Origin: CAZUFB01 sp048173955
Lineage (GTDB): Bacteria > Actinomycetota > Coriobacteriia > Coriobacteriales > UMGS124
Direction of reading: 5' to 3'
Assembly: GCA_048173955.1 (NCBI GenBank)
Contig: DBEYOB010000142.1
Span: forward strand, 1-57,623
Length of the DNA stretch: 57,623 nt
Shown here: positions 16,119 to 25,121 of the stretch, one piece after another
How the letters are laid out: every line of letters starts with the position of its first letter
How positions within the stretch are numbered: position 1 is the first letter of the stretch
Notes under the pieces: generated by a model
What the model was told of the DNA's origin: nothing
The model's input: only the letters and a program-made list of their open reading frames with translations
Database searches by the model: none
Program-made: the position numbers and the translations under genes

Positions 16119-17600
16119 CTATCTCCCCGCGAGCCAGCGGTCCACGGCCGCCGCGCAGCGCACGCCCTCGTCGATGGCGTTCACCACCAGGGAGGCGCCG
16201 CGACGGCAGTCGCCGCACACAAAGAACCCGCTGCGCCCGGCCACGGCGAACGCCCCGCCGTCGCCGCGTTCCCCTCCGGCGCCCACGCACACCGGCAGGC
16301 TGCGCTCCCTGCCGGTCATGGCGATGCCCAGGGCGCCGAACGCGTCCTCCTCCGGTCCCGCGAAGCCGCGCGCCACGAGCACGAGCTGTGCGGGAATCTC
16401 GCGCTCGGTGCCGGCGACGGGCAGCGGCCGCCCGCTCGACCATTCCACCTTGCACACTTTGAGCGCCCGGGCGCGGCCGCTCCCGTCGGCCAGCACCTCG
16501 AGGGTGTCCGTCGACCACAGGCGCGGGTCGGTCCCCTGCAGGGCGGCGGCCTCCTCGTGGCCGTAGTCCTGCACGAGCACGTTGGGCCAGAGCGGCCAGC
16601 GGTCGCCCGCCGCGCGGTGCTCGGGCGGGGCGGGGTGGTACTGCAGCTGCGTCACGCTCGCGGCCCCTTGGCGAAGGGCGGTCGCCAGGCAGTCGGTGCC
16701 CGTGTCGCCGCCGCCCACGACCGCGACGTCCAGGCCGCGCGCCGAGATCGTCGAAGAATCGGGGTCGCCCGCAAGCACGGCGCGCACCGCCGCCTCGAGG
16801 TAGTCGAGCGCCGCGACGACGCCGGCGCTTCCGGACCCGGGCACGTCGAGCGCGCGGGGCTTGGTCGCGCCCACCGCGACCACCACGGCGTCGAAGGCCC
16901 CGCAGATGCGCGAGTCGGCGGCAGTTCCCAGCTCGAAGCGCACCCCGGCCCGCTCGAGCAGGTCCACCCGGCGCCCCACGATTTCCTTGGGAAGCTTCAT
17001 CGTGGGGATGCCGTAGGTGAGGAGGCCCCCGGCCCGGTCGGCCCGCTCGTAGACCGTCACCGCGTGGCCTCTGCGTGCGAGCTCCCAGGAGCACGCCAGC
17101 CCCGCCGGCCCCGAGCCCACCACGGCGACGGTTTTGCCGCCGAGTCCCCCGCGCGGGGCGGGCGGCTCCACCAGACCCAGCTCGAAGGCTTTGTCGGCTA
17201 TCGCACGCTCGTTGTCGCGGACGGTGGTGGGTTCGTCGTGCAAGCCCAGGTTGCAGGCCTTCTCGCAAAGCGCCGGGCACACCCGCCCCGTGATCTCGGG
17301 AAAGGGGTTGGTCATCGAGAGGCGCTCGTAGGCCTCCTTCCACAGCCCCCGCCACACAAGGTCGTTCCACTCGGGAATCAGGTTGTGCAGCGGGCAGCCC
17401 GTGACGTGGCGGGCGCCCCCGAAGGCGATGCCCGCCTGGCAGAAGGCCACGCCGCACGCCATGCACCGCCCCGCCTGCTCGCGGCGCGCGGCCTCGTCGG
17501 GCATCGCGGCGATCTCGTCCCAGTCGCGCACGCGCTCGGTTGCCGGGCGTACGGCGTGCTCGAGGCGCCCGTGCTTCAGGAATCCACCGATCTGACCCAT
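16119..17600 (-). CDS. gltD: Glutamate synthase (NADPH) small subunit
   Basis: A 493-residue flavoprotein that passes electrons from NAD(P)H to the large subunit. The N-terminal domain holds two cysteine clusters for [4Fe-4S] centres: Cys46, 49, 54 and 69, and Cys108, 112 and 116. The FAD Rossmann motif GSGPAG is at 162-167 and the NADPH motif GGGDTG at 296-301. A C-terminal GDCRRG segment closes the FAD site. It lies 3 bp downstream of gltB on the same strand and is surely co-transcribed and probably translationally coupled. The pair converts glutamine and 2-oxoglutarate into two glutamates, completing the GS-GOGAT cycle with the glnA product nearby. Confidence 0.96.
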   Translation of the reverse strand: MGQIGGFLKHGRLEHAVRPATERVRDWDEIAAMPDEAARREQAGRCMACGVAFCQAGIAFGGARHVTGCPLHNLIPEWNDLVWRGLWKEAYERLSMTNPFPEITGRVCPALCEKACNLGLHDEPTTVRDNERAIADKAFELGLVEPPAPRGGLGGKTVAVVGSGPAGLACSWELARRGHAVTVYERADRAGGLLTYGIPTMKLPKEIVGRRVDLLERAGVRFELGTAADSRICGAFDAVVVAVGATKPRALDVPGSGSAGVVAALDYLEAAVRAVLAGDPDSSTISARGLDVAVVGGGDTGTDCLATALRQGAASVTQLQYHPAPPEHRAAGDRWPLWPNVLVQDYGHEEAAALQGTDPRLWSTDTLEVLADGSGRARALKVCKVEWSSGRPLPVAGTEREIPAQLVLVARGFAGPEEDAFGALGIAMTGRERSLPVCVGAGGERGDGGAFAVAGRSGFFVCGDCRRGASLVVNAIDEGVRCAAAVDRWLAGR

Positions 17601-17603
17601 GTC

Positions 17604-20600
17604 CTACTCCTTGTCTCGGGCGTCGTTGGGGGCGGTCATGCGCGCGAACGCGTCGCGCAGGGCGTCGTCGCGGGCCTTGCCGGCGGCCGTCTCCGACTCG
17701 ATGAGGCGCACCATGCGCTCGTAGTCGACCGGCACGACCTTCTTAAAGCGGTGCCGCACGCTCTCGAAGCGGTAGAGCATCTTGATGCCGCGCGGGGAGT
17801 TGGTTGCCTTCACATGGTCGGCGATGAGCGCGCGGATCTGGGCCGTCTCGTCGGCGGTCGGGTCCGCGATGCGCACCAGGTCGGGGTTCGTGCGATCCGC
17901 GAGCGTGCCGTACTCGTCGAAGACGTAGGCGACCCCGCCGCTCATGCCCGCCGCGAAGTTCTGGCCCACCTCGCCCAGCACGAGCACGCACCCGCCGGTC
18001 AGGTACTCGCAGCCGAGGTTGCCCACGCCTTCCACCACCAGGGTGGCGCCCGAGTTGCGCACCGCGAAGCGCTGGCCGGCCAGGCCGTTCACGTAGCCCC
18101 TGCCGCCCGTGGCGCCGTAGAAGGCCACGTTGCCCACGGCCATGTTCTCGTCGAACTGCATGGGGGCGTTCTCGGGCGGGCGCACGGCCAGCGTGCCGCC
18201 TGAAAGGCCCTTGCCGAAGTAGTCGTTGGCGTCGCCCTCGATGGACAGCTCGATCCCCGCGGGCAGGAACGCGCCGAAGCTCTGCCCGCCCGACCCGCTG
18301 CAGTCGATGCGGATCGAGCCCTCGGGCAGCCCCTCGGGGTACGCTTTGGTCACCGTCGAGCCGAGCATGGTGCCCACGCAGCGGTTCACGTTGCCGATGT
18401 CGGCATGGAAGCGCGTGGGTGCCAGGCTTGCGCGCGTGGCCGCGGTGAGCGGCACGAACAGCGTGGCGTCGAGGGTGCGCTCCAGATGATGGTCGTAGGC
18501 CATCGCCGGGTCGAAGCGCACGCCGTCGGCGCCGGGGATGTCGGTCCCGAACGCCGGTTCTGCGCGCACGAGCAGGGCGGACAGGTCGACTGTGGCCGCC
18601 TTCCAGTTGCCGGGCGCTTCGACCTGGCGCAGGCATTCGACGTGCCCCACCATGTCGTCGACGGTACGGAAGCCCAGCCGGGCCATGATGCCGCGCAGCT
18701 CCTCGGCCACCAGCGTCATAAAGTTCACCACGTACTCCGGGCGGCCGGTGAAGCGCGCACGCAGCGACTCGTTTTGGGTGGCGATGCCCACCGGGCAGGT
18801 GTCCTGGTGGCAGTCGCGCTGCATGAGGCAGCCCAGGGCGATGAGCGGCGCGGTCGCGAAGCCGAACTCCTCGGCCCCCATGAGGCAGGCGATTGCGACG
18901 TCGCGGCCGGTGAGCAGCTTCCCGTCCGCCTCGAGCACCACGCGCGAGCGCAGGCCGTTGCGTAGGAGGGTCTGCTGGGTCTCGGCCAGGCCGAGCTCCA
19001 GGGGAAGCCCCGCGTGGTGCACCGAGTTGAACGGGGCAGCGCCCGTCCCGCCGTCGTGCCCCGACACGAGGATCTTGTCGGCCCCGCCTTTGGCCACGCC
19101 GGCGGCGATGGTCCCCACGCCCGCTTCCGAGACAAGCTTCACGCTCACGTCGGCGTCGGGGCTGGCGCATTTGAGGTCGAAGATGAGCTCGGCCAGATCC
19201 TCGATCGAGTAGATGTCGTGGTGGGGCGGCGGCGAGATGAGGCCCACGCCCGGCGTGGAGCGGCGCGTCTTGGCGATCCAGGGGTAGACCTTCTTGCCGG
19301 GCAGGTGTCCTCCCTCGCCGGGCTTGGCGCCCTGGGCGAGCTTGATCTGGATCTCGCGGGCGGTGGAGAGGTAGCGGCTCGTGACGCCGAAGCGCCCCGA
19401 GGCGACCTGTTTGATGGCCGACAGCGCGCTGTCGCCGTTGGCGAGCGGGACCTCGCGGGCGACGTCTTCGCCGCCCTCCCCGGTGTTGCTGAAGCCGTGG
19501 AGGCGGTTCATGGCGACGGCGAGGCACTCGTGGGCCTCCGCGCTGATGGAGCCGTAGCTCATGGCCCCGGTCTTGAAGCGCCGCACGATCGACGAGGCGG
19601 GCTCGACCTCGTCGAGTGCGATGGACGTGCGGCCCGCCGGGCAAAAGTCGAGCAGGTCGCGCAGGCGCACGGCCCGTCCCGGGCGGTTCACGACGGCGCT
19701 GTAGGCGGCGTAGGCCTCGGGGTCGCCCGTGCGGGCGGCCGTCTGCAGGGCGAAGACCATCGCCGGCTCCACCAGGTGCTCCTCTCCACCGGGCCGCCAC
19801 GAGGTCTCGCCCGAGTCGGGCAGCTGGTCGGGCGTTGTCCCCAGGGCGAGCTCGCGCGCGGCGTCGAACCGGGCGTCGGCCTCGCGCTGCAGGCCCGCAA
19901 ATCCCAGGCCCCCCACGCGGCTCACCGTGCCGGTGAAGCAGCTCTCCACCACCTCGTCGGCGATGCCCACGGCCTCGAAGATCTGGGCCGAGTGGTAGCC
20001 CTGCATCGTGGAGATGCCCATCTTGGACATGATCGACACGATGCCCGCCGTTGCGGCACGGTCGAAGTTGGAGACGGCCTCGTCCTCGACGGCGTCCACC
20101 AGCCCGCGGCGCACGCCGTCGCGGATGAGGGCGTGGGCGAGGTAGGGGTAGATGCCGCTTGCGGAGTAGCCCACGAGCATGGCGAAGTCGTGCGCGCCCA
20201 CCGCGTCCCCGGTCTCGACCACCAGGTCCGCCTTGGTGCGCACGCCGGCGCGGATGAGGTGGTGGTGCACCGACCCCAGGGAGAGCAGGCTGGGGACGGG
20301 CACCTCGTCGGCGTCCGAGACGCGGTCGGAGAGCACCACGATGTTGCACCCGCGCGCCACGGCCTCCTCGGCCTGCGCGTCCAGGCGTGCCAGCGCCGCC
20401 TCCAGGGCGCCCTCCCCGCCGCCGCGCCGGTAGGAGCACGACAGGCGCGCCACCTTGAAGCCGGTCTTGTCGATGGCGCAGACGCGTTCGAAGGCGTCCC
20501 GGTCGAGGATGGGCGACTCCAGCCGGATGAGGCGGCAGTTGGAGCTGACGTCCTCGAGCACGTTGCCGTGGTTGCCCAGGTACAGGACCGTGCTCGTCAC

Positions 20601-22253
20601 GACCTTCTCGCGCAGCGCGTCGATGGGCGGGTTGGTCACCTGGGCGAAGAGCTGCTTGAAGTAGCCGAACAGCCTGCGGGGGTGCTCGCTCAGCACGGCG
20701 AGCGGGACGTCGACGCCCATCGAGACGATCGGCTCCGACCCCGTGCGCGCCATGGGGGCGATTTGCTGGGCGACATCCTCGTGGCATATGCCGAAGCGCG
20801 CCGCCAGCGAGCTCAGGGTGTCGCCCGGGGGGAGGTCGAGCTCGGGAAGCGCGCGTCCCGCGGGTGCGGGGCGCGCGGGCAGGGGCAGGTCGGAGGCGCG
20901 GATCAGGTTCGCGTCCATCCACTCGCGCCAGGGGCGCTCGGACGCCATCGACTCCTTGAGTTCCTCGTCCCACAGGATGCGCCCCTGTGCCGGGTCGACG
21001 AGCAGCATCTGGCCGGGCATGAGCCCGCCCTTCATGAGCACGTTCTCCGGCGGGATGTCGAGGACGCCGGTCTCCGAAGCCAGGACGAGGCGGTCGTCGC
21101 GCGTCACCGTGTAGCGCGCCGGGCGCAGCCCGTTGCGGTCGAGCACGGCGCCGGTGCGCACGCCGTCGGTGAAGGCGATGGCGGCCGGTCCGTCCCAGGG
21201 CTCCATGAGGGTGGACTGGTAGGCGTCGAACGCCCGGCGCCGCTCGGAGAGGGCGCCGTTGTTGTCCCAGGGCTCGGGCAAAAGCATGCTCATCGCACGG
21301 GGCATGCTGCGCCCGTTCATGCAGAGGAACTCCGCCACGTTGTCCAGGATCGCCGAGTCGCTGCCCTCTCGGTCGACGATGGGGAGCACCCGCTCCAGGT
21401 CGGCGATGACGGGGGAGTACAGCGCCCGCTCGCGGGCGCGGATCCAGTTGAGGTTGCCGCGTAGCGTGTTGATCTCGCCGTTGTGCACGAGCAGGCGGTT
21501 GGGATGGGCGCGTTCCCAGCTCGGCGTCGTGTTGGTGGAGTAGCGCGAGTGTACCAGGGCCACGGCGGTTTCGACGGTCGCGTCGGAGAGGTCGAGGTAG
21601 AACGCGCGTAGCTGCCCCGCCAGCAACATGCCCTTGTAGACGATCGTGCGCGCGCTCATCGAGCAGATGTAGAACACGTCGCGCTCGGGGAGGCCGAGGG
21701 CGGCCGCCCGCTTCTCCATGGAGCGCCGGCACAGGTAGAGGGCGCGCTCGAACTCCTGGCCGCGTGCCACCGGGCCGGGCCTGAGCACGAACGCCTGCCA
21801 GATGCGCGGCTGGCAGGCGCGCGCGGTGGCGCCCAGGTCGTGCGCGTCGACGGGCACCTCGCGCCAGAACAGCACGGGCATGCCGCATTCGGTGCAGCAC
21901 TGCTCGACGAGCGCGCGGGCCTGCGCGAAGAGTTCCGCGTCGCGCGGCAGGAACAGCATGGCGACGCCGTAGTTCCCCTCGTCGGGCAGCAGGTGCCCGC
22001 ACTTCTGCGCCTCCTTGCGGAAAAACCGGTGGGGGACCTGGAAGAGGATGCCGGCGCCGTCGCCCGTGGTGCGCTCGAGCCCCGTCCCGCCGCGGTGGTC
22101 CATGTTGAGCAGCACGGACAGGGCGTCGCCGAGCATCTGGTGGGTGCGCACGCCCTTGATGCTGGCGAGCGCGCCGATGCCGCACGCGTCGTGCTCGAAC
22201 TCTTCGCGCCACAGCCCGCGCTGCCGTGCGGCACCCTCGACGGTGTCGGCCAT
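17604..22253 (-). CDS. gltB: Glutamate synthase large subunit
   Basis: A 1549-residue protein of the normal length for GltB. The N-terminal class II amidotransferase domain begins after a propeptide of about 23 residues; the catalytic Cys is in HDACGIGALASIKG and would be exposed by processing. A central domain, an FMN-binding synthase barrel (GGEDVAREVPLANGDSALSA, then KPGEGGHLPGKKV) and a C-terminal beta-helix follow. The [3Fe-4S] motif C-x5-C-x4-C appears as CLMQRDCHQDTC near residue 1140. GGAGGGAGAC precedes the start. It is divergent from the GlnR-like regulator gene, and the 412-bp gap holds three phased 22-bp repeats, so nitrogen regulation from there is likely. Confidence 0.96.
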   Translation of the reverse strand: MADTVEGAARQRGLWREEFEHDACGIGALASIKGVRTHQMLGDALSVLLNMDHRGGTGLERTTGDGAGILFQVPHRFFRKEAQKCGHLLPDEGNYGVAMLFLPRDAELFAQARALVEQCCTECGMPVLFWREVPVDAHDLGATARACQPRIWQAFVLRPGPVARGQEFERALYLCRRSMEKRAAALGLPERDVFYICSMSARTIVYKGMLLAGQLRAFYLDLSDATVETAVALVHSRYSTNTTPSWERAHPNRLLVHNGEINTLRGNLNWIRARERALYSPVIADLERVLPIVDREGSDSAILDNVAEFLCMNGRSMPRAMSMLLPEPWDNNGALSERRRAFDAYQSTLMEPWDGPAAIAFTDGVRTGAVLDRNGLRPARYTVTRDDRLVLASETGVLDIPPENVLMKGGLMPGQMLLVDPAQGRILWDEELKESMASERPWREWMDANLIRASDLPLPARPAPAGRALPELDLPPGDTLSSLAARFGICHEDVAQQIAPMARTGSEPIVSMGVDVPLAVLSEHPRRLFGYFKQLFAQVTNPPIDALREKVVTSTVLYLGNHGNVLEDVSSNCRLIRLESPILDRDAFERVCAIDKTGFKVARLSCSYRRGGGEGALEAALARLDAQAEEAVARGCNIVVLSDRVSDADEVPVPSLLSLGSVHHHLIRAGVRTKADLVVETGDAVGAHDFAMLVGYSASGIYPYLAHALIRDGVRRGLVDAVEDEAVSNFDRAATAGIVSIMSKMGISTMQGYHSAQIFEAVGIADEVVESCFTGTVSRVGGLGFAGLQREADARFDAARELALGTTPDQLPDSGETSWRPGGEEHLVEPAMVFALQTAARTGDPEAYAAYSAVVNRPGRAVRLRDLLDFCPAGRTSIALDEVEPASSIVRRFKTGAMSYGSISAEAHECLAVAMNRLHGFSNTGEGGEDVAREVPLANGDSALSAIKQVASGRFGVTSRYLSTAREIQIKLAQGAKPGEGGHLPGKKVYPWIAKTRRSTPGVGLISPPPHHDIYSIEDLAELIFDLKCASPDADVSVKLVSEAGVGTIAAGVAKGGADKILVSGHDGGTGAAPFNSVHHAGLPLELGLAETQQTLLRNGLRSRVVLEADGKLLTGRDVAIACLMGAEEFGFATAPLIALGCLMQRDCHQDTCPVGIATQNESLRARFTGRPEYVVNFMTLVAEELRGIMARLGFRTVDDMVGHVECLRQVEAPGNWKAATVDLSALLVRAEPAFGTDIPGADGVRFDPAMAYDHHLERTLDATLFVPLTAATRASLAPTRFHADIGNVNRCVGTMLGSTVTKAYPEGLPEGSIRIDCSGSGGQSFGAFLPAGIELSIEGDANDYFGKGLSGGTLAVRPPENAPMQFDENMAVGNVAFYGATGGRGYVNGLAGQRFAVRNSGATLVVEGVGNLGCEYLTGGCVLVLGEVGQNFAAGMSGGVAYVFDEYGTLADRTNPDLVRIADPTADETAQIRALIADHVKATNSPRGIKMLYRFESVRHRFKKVVPVDYERMVRLIESETAAGKARDDALRDAFARMTAPNDARDKE

Positions 22254-22665
22254 GGACGTCTCCCTCCCTCTCAGCCGCGCCGGTCTCGCCTCCGCGGCGG
22301 CCCGGCGCTTTCCGACGTTTCGGGCAACTTGTATGCCCCCCGTGTTTCGAATGCGAGAATTCGGGTGAAATAGAACGCGGATTTTTCGAAACGGAAACAG
22401 AGCGCCCTGCGGGGACGATGCGCGTATTCAAGGCGATACGCTGCGGTAATACAGTCGCAACAGAGCGTTTTTAAGCTATGCGGAACCGCGGTCGCACGCA
22501 TGCGGCGCCGCGATTGCGCGCATGCGCCGCCGCAGTCGAGCGCATGCAGTTTCTATCGAGCGGCTCGCCGCGGCGGGTGCGGTGCGCTACGATGAGGGCG
22601 TAGATGCGCACGATGCGGGTTCTCAAGGTCGTTTCGGGAGGTACGGTTTTATCGGGAGGCAGGCC
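22254..22665. other. Divergent regulatory region between gltB and the GlnR-like gene
   Basis: This 412-bp region separates two divergent start codons. It contains the three 22-bp phased repeats (22482-22547), a pair of identical AACAGAGCG words (22396-22404 and 22459-22467), and GTAAT-n6-GCAAC at 22446-22461, which resembles the actinobacterial GlnR a-b half sites (GTnAC-n6-GAAAC). No coding frame is supported. Confidence 0.55.
22482..22547. repeat. Three direct 22-bp repeats with exact phasing, probable regulator binding sites
   Basis: Three units at 22482-22503, 22504-22525 and 22526-22547 follow each other without gaps. All end in CGCATGC, and most share CCGC at positions 5-8. The period of 22 bp is two helical turns and equals the spacing of paired half-sites bound by GlnR/OmpR-type winged helix dimers. 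They lie between gltB and a GlnR-like regulator gene. A CRISPR array is excluded because there are no spacers. Confidence 0.65.
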
Positions 22666-23334
22666 ATGCACCACAAGACAGCGCTCTTTCTTTCTCAGAC
22701 GGCGGACGGCCATGAGCGCATGCGGCGCCTCTCCTCGGTGCTCGACGTCTCGATTCTGCTCGCCGGCGTCTCCCGCTTTTCCCAGGCGATCGTCGAGCGC
22801 GAGTTCGACCTGGTGGTGCTCGAGATGGGCGGTGTCTCCAACGGGCAGGTCGAGAACATCGAGTCGACCCTGGTCGACAGCTCCACGCCGCTTCTGCTCG
22901 TGGTCGCCGAGTCCCAGATGCCCGACCTCCACCTTCCCATGCGCCCGGTGAGCGACTTCATCTGCGACACCGCCTCGGATGCCGAGTACGCCGTCCGCAT
23001 CCGCCACCTGCTGTGGCCTGGCGAGGAGACCGGCGACGACGACGTCGTGCGCGTCGACGAGCTCGCGGTCAACCTTGCCACCTACCAGGTGCGCGTCGAC
23101 GACGAGCCGGTCGACCTGACGTACATGGAGTACTCGCTGCTCGCGTTTTTGGTCACCCACCCCGGGCGCGCCTACTCGCGCGAGACGCTCCTGCGCCGCG
23201 TCTGGGGGTTCGACTACTGCGGCGGCTCGCGGACGGTCGACGTGCACGTGCGCCGCATCCGCGCCAAACTCGGCCCCCAGGCCTCGAGTCACATCGAGAC
23301 CGTGCGCGGCGTGGGCTACCTGTTCAAGTTGTAG
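22666..23334 (+). CDS. GlnR-like orphan OmpR-family transcriptional regulator
   Basis: A 222-residue protein with an N-terminal receiver-like domain (residues 1-115) and a C-terminal OmpR winged helix (about 125-222). The effector domain is very like actinobacterial GlnR: LTYMEYSLLAFLVTHPGRAY, then VWGFDYCGGSRTVDVHVRR and TVRGVGYLF. The position of the phosphorylated Asp is Glu53 (VVLEMGG), so the receiver is atypical, and no sensor kinase gene is adjacent. In actinobacteria, GlnR controls glnA, ammonium transport and related genes. Here the gene diverges from gltBD and lies 7.6 kb from glnA, supporting the same role. GGGAGGCAGGCC precedes the start at 22666; a longer in-frame reading from 22522 would cover the phased repeats. 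Confidence 0.82.
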   Translation: MHHKTALFLSQTADGHERMRRLSSVLDVSILLAGVSRFSQAIVEREFDLVVLEMGGVSNGQVENIESTLVDSSTPLLLVVAESQMPDLHLPMRPVSDFICDTASDAEYAVRIRHLLWPGEETGDDDVVRVDELAVNLATYQVRVDDEPVDLTYMEYSLLAFLVTHPGRAYSRETLLRRVWGFDYCGGSRTVDVHVRRIRAKLGPQASSHIETVRGVGYLFKL

Positions 23335-23363
23335 GGCGGGCAGGTGGTTTGCCCCTTGTTATC

Positions 23364-23583
23364 AAACCCCTAAAAAGAGGCGTTTCTGTGCAAAAGTTGG
23401 TCGAGTGAATTCCAAATTGGGATGCTTTTGCATGCAGCATCATGATGCAAAAAGTATAATCTATCGATTTAGAAAATTAATTTACTATTTTCGAATGTTA
23501 TTTATCGGTGCATGACGCCCTGGAGATGCAGGGGCCGTTCACTCGGGCGTGTTCTGCACGCATCGGGCTGTTTTCGGGTGACG
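23364..23583. repeat. Family A inverted-repeat element, copy A2
   Basis: Second copy, between the convergent GlnR-like and flavoprotein genes. The left boundary motif starts GTGCAAAAG at 23388 and includes TCGAGTGAA; the right one contains TTCACTCG and ends TGCAC at 23559. The span is 172 bp, identical to A1 and A3. The 24-bp outer flank on the right matches that of A1 at about 18 of 24 positions; the left outer flank is decayed. The core is strongly AT-rich and holds a stem built on TTTTGCAT/ATGCAAAA. The core sequence is not alignable with A1 or A3. The rest of the gap to 23723 is C-rich and holds a 14-bp direct repeat (23630-23643, 23678-23691). Confidence 0.85.
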
Positions 23584-23723
23584 GCGCCCCGATCCGGCGT
23601 GCACTTCCCCTTCGCTCCGCTCCCGCGATCCGCCGTCCCGCCCGTTCCTTCCGGTAGTCCTGCACCCCTCCCGCGCCCCGCCGTCCCGCCCAGCGCCCGT
23701 GCCTGCGCCTGCAGCACGACCGC

Positions 23724-24905
23724 CTAGAGCCATTCGGTCACCTTGCTCACGAGCGGGGTTGGCATGCAGCCGCCGAGCCACTTGCCCCAGCTCGAGTTCA
23801 TGATGGGGAAGAACCGCAGGCGCCGCGCGATGTTCTTGCGCATCGGGACGAGCGACCGCTCATAGGTGGACAGCGCCGCGCGGGCATCTCCCCGATCGCC
23901 GGCGGCATGGGCCTGCGCCACCGCGTCCCCCGCGAGCCGGCCCGAGTTCAGCGCGAACGAGATGCCCTCGCCCGAGCTGGGCGACATGAGCCCCGCCGCC
24001 TCGCCGGCCATGAGGATGCGCCCCGAGCCGGCGACGACGTCGTCGAGCGAGCGGACCTGGATGGCCACGCCCGCCTCGCGCCGCACCGAGGCACCGAGCG
24101 GATAGCGCTCCCGGAACGCCTCGAGCGCGCGCTCGTGCATGGGCGGGATGTCTTTGGTCCCCGGGAAGAACACCGAGCCGACGATCGCGACGTCGCCCTT
24201 GGGCACGATGTAGCCGTAGCCGTAGGCAGGCGCGATGCGGCGCGAGTACACACAGTCGAAGAACGGCTCGAGGCTGCCCGGCTCAATCTCGACGAACTCC
24301 TGCACCGTCTTGTAGCACTGCGTCTGCGGCCAGGCGGGATGGGCGCGCCGCACGGCCGAGCGGGCACCGTCGGCCCCGACGAGCCAGCGGCAGCGCAGCT
24401 CCACGGCGGCACCCGCTCGCGTCAGACGGACGCTGAGGCCGTCTTGGTCCTGAGTGCACGAGGAGAAGGAGCAGCGGTCCCACACCTCGACGCCGGCGGG
24501 GAGCAGGTTGAGCAGCCACTCGTCGAACAGCGCGCGGTCGACGTTGCGGAAGCGCAGCGAGCAGGGCTTCTTGATGCGGCGGTCCCAGTCGTAGTAGCGG
24601 AAGTGGACCCACTCGGGTTCGAGCGCGAGGCCGGAGGGGAGCTCGGCGACGCCGGCGAGGAAGCGCTGGGCGTACTCGTTGAGCATGCCGCCGCAGCTCT
24701 TGCGGCGAGGGAGTCCGGCCGACTCGACGACGACGACGCGCGCGCCGCCCCGTGCCGCCTCCCGCGCGGCGGCGATGCCTGCGGGGCCTGCCCCGACGAC
24801 GAGCACGTCGCAGGACGCATGCGCCGCCGTCTCGGTGCGGTCCTCTTCGACGGCGGGCGGTGCCGCGGGGGTCGGGTGCTCGGTTCGGGGGTCGGTGGGG
24901 TTCAT
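23724..24905 (-). CDS. FAD-dependent oxidoreductase, geranylgeranyl reductase-like
   Basis: A 393-residue flavoprotein of the geranylgeranyl reductase/PHBH superfamily, which saturates isoprenoid chains or hydroxylates aromatic rings. The Rossmann motif VVGAGPAGIAAAREAARGG is near residues 35-53. A CGGMLN segment follows the first helix, as in the reductase group. The second FAD motif is RILMAGEAAGLMSPSSGEGI (GD-like position). A Pro/Glu-rich stretch of about 30 residues precedes the FAD domain. AGGAGAGC lies before the chosen ATG at 24905; an upstream ATG in frame has no site. It is a single gene convergent with the GlnR-like gene. A role in menaquinone or polyprenyl side-chain saturation is possible but inferred from family only. 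Confidence 0.8.
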   Translation of the reverse strand: MNPTDPRTEHPTPAAPPAVEEDRTETAAHASCDVLVVGAGPAGIAAAREAARGGARVVVVESAGLPRRKSCGGMLNEYAQRFLAGVAELPSGLALEPEWVHFRYYDWDRRIKKPCSLRFRNVDRALFDEWLLNLLPAGVEVWDRCSFSSCTQDQDGLSVRLTRAGAAVELRCRWLVGADGARSAVRRAHPAWPQTQCYKTVQEFVEIEPGSLEPFFDCVYSRRIAPAYGYGYIVPKGDVAIVGSVFFPGTKDIPPMHERALEAFRERYPLGASVRREAGVAIQVRSLDDVVAGSGRILMAGEAAGLMSPSSGEGISFALNSGRLAGDAVAQAHAAGDRGDARAALSTYERSLVPMRKNIARRLRFFPIMNSSWGKWLGGCMPTPLVSKVTEWL

Positions 24906-25013
24906 GGCCAGCTCTCCTGTCGACGGTGTACGCGGGCACATTCTCGCACAGGACGGCGGCGCATGCGAGCCGCGGGCACCCGTTGTGGGGTTTCCAAGAC
25001 GTTCTCCATCCGC

Positions 25014-25041
25014 TTGCCTTTGCGCGGGTCGGCCTTATACT
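25014..25041 (+). promoter_or_regulatory. Predicted ruvCAB promoter
   Basis: TTGCCT (25014-25019) and TATACT (25036-25041) are spaced by 16 bp and match the vegetative consensus at 4 and 5 of 6 positions. The LexA-type box begins 7 bp after the -10, over the expected transcription start. Confidence 0.6.
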
Positions 25042-25047
25042 ATATAA

Positions 25048-25059
25048 GAACAAACGTTC
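25048..25059. promoter_or_regulatory. LexA (SOS) box upstream of ruvCAB
   Basis: GAACAAACGTTC is the GAAC-N4-GTTC palindrome of the Gram-positive/actinobacterial SOS box (consensus CGAACRNRYGTTCG); the 3' G is also present. It overlaps the predicted start of transcription, 63 bp before the ruvC start codon. DNA-damage induction of ruvCAB follows from this. Confidence 0.75.
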
Positions 25060-25121
25060 GATATTCGCCGTGCGGTCGGGACGCCCGGCGCGCGGTTCCG
25101 CGTCCGGGGAGGAGGTGCGCG

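Noticed and set aside
22482..22547. CRISPR array
   Set aside because: The three 22-bp units are directly adjacent with no spacers and are imperfect. No cas genes are in the window.
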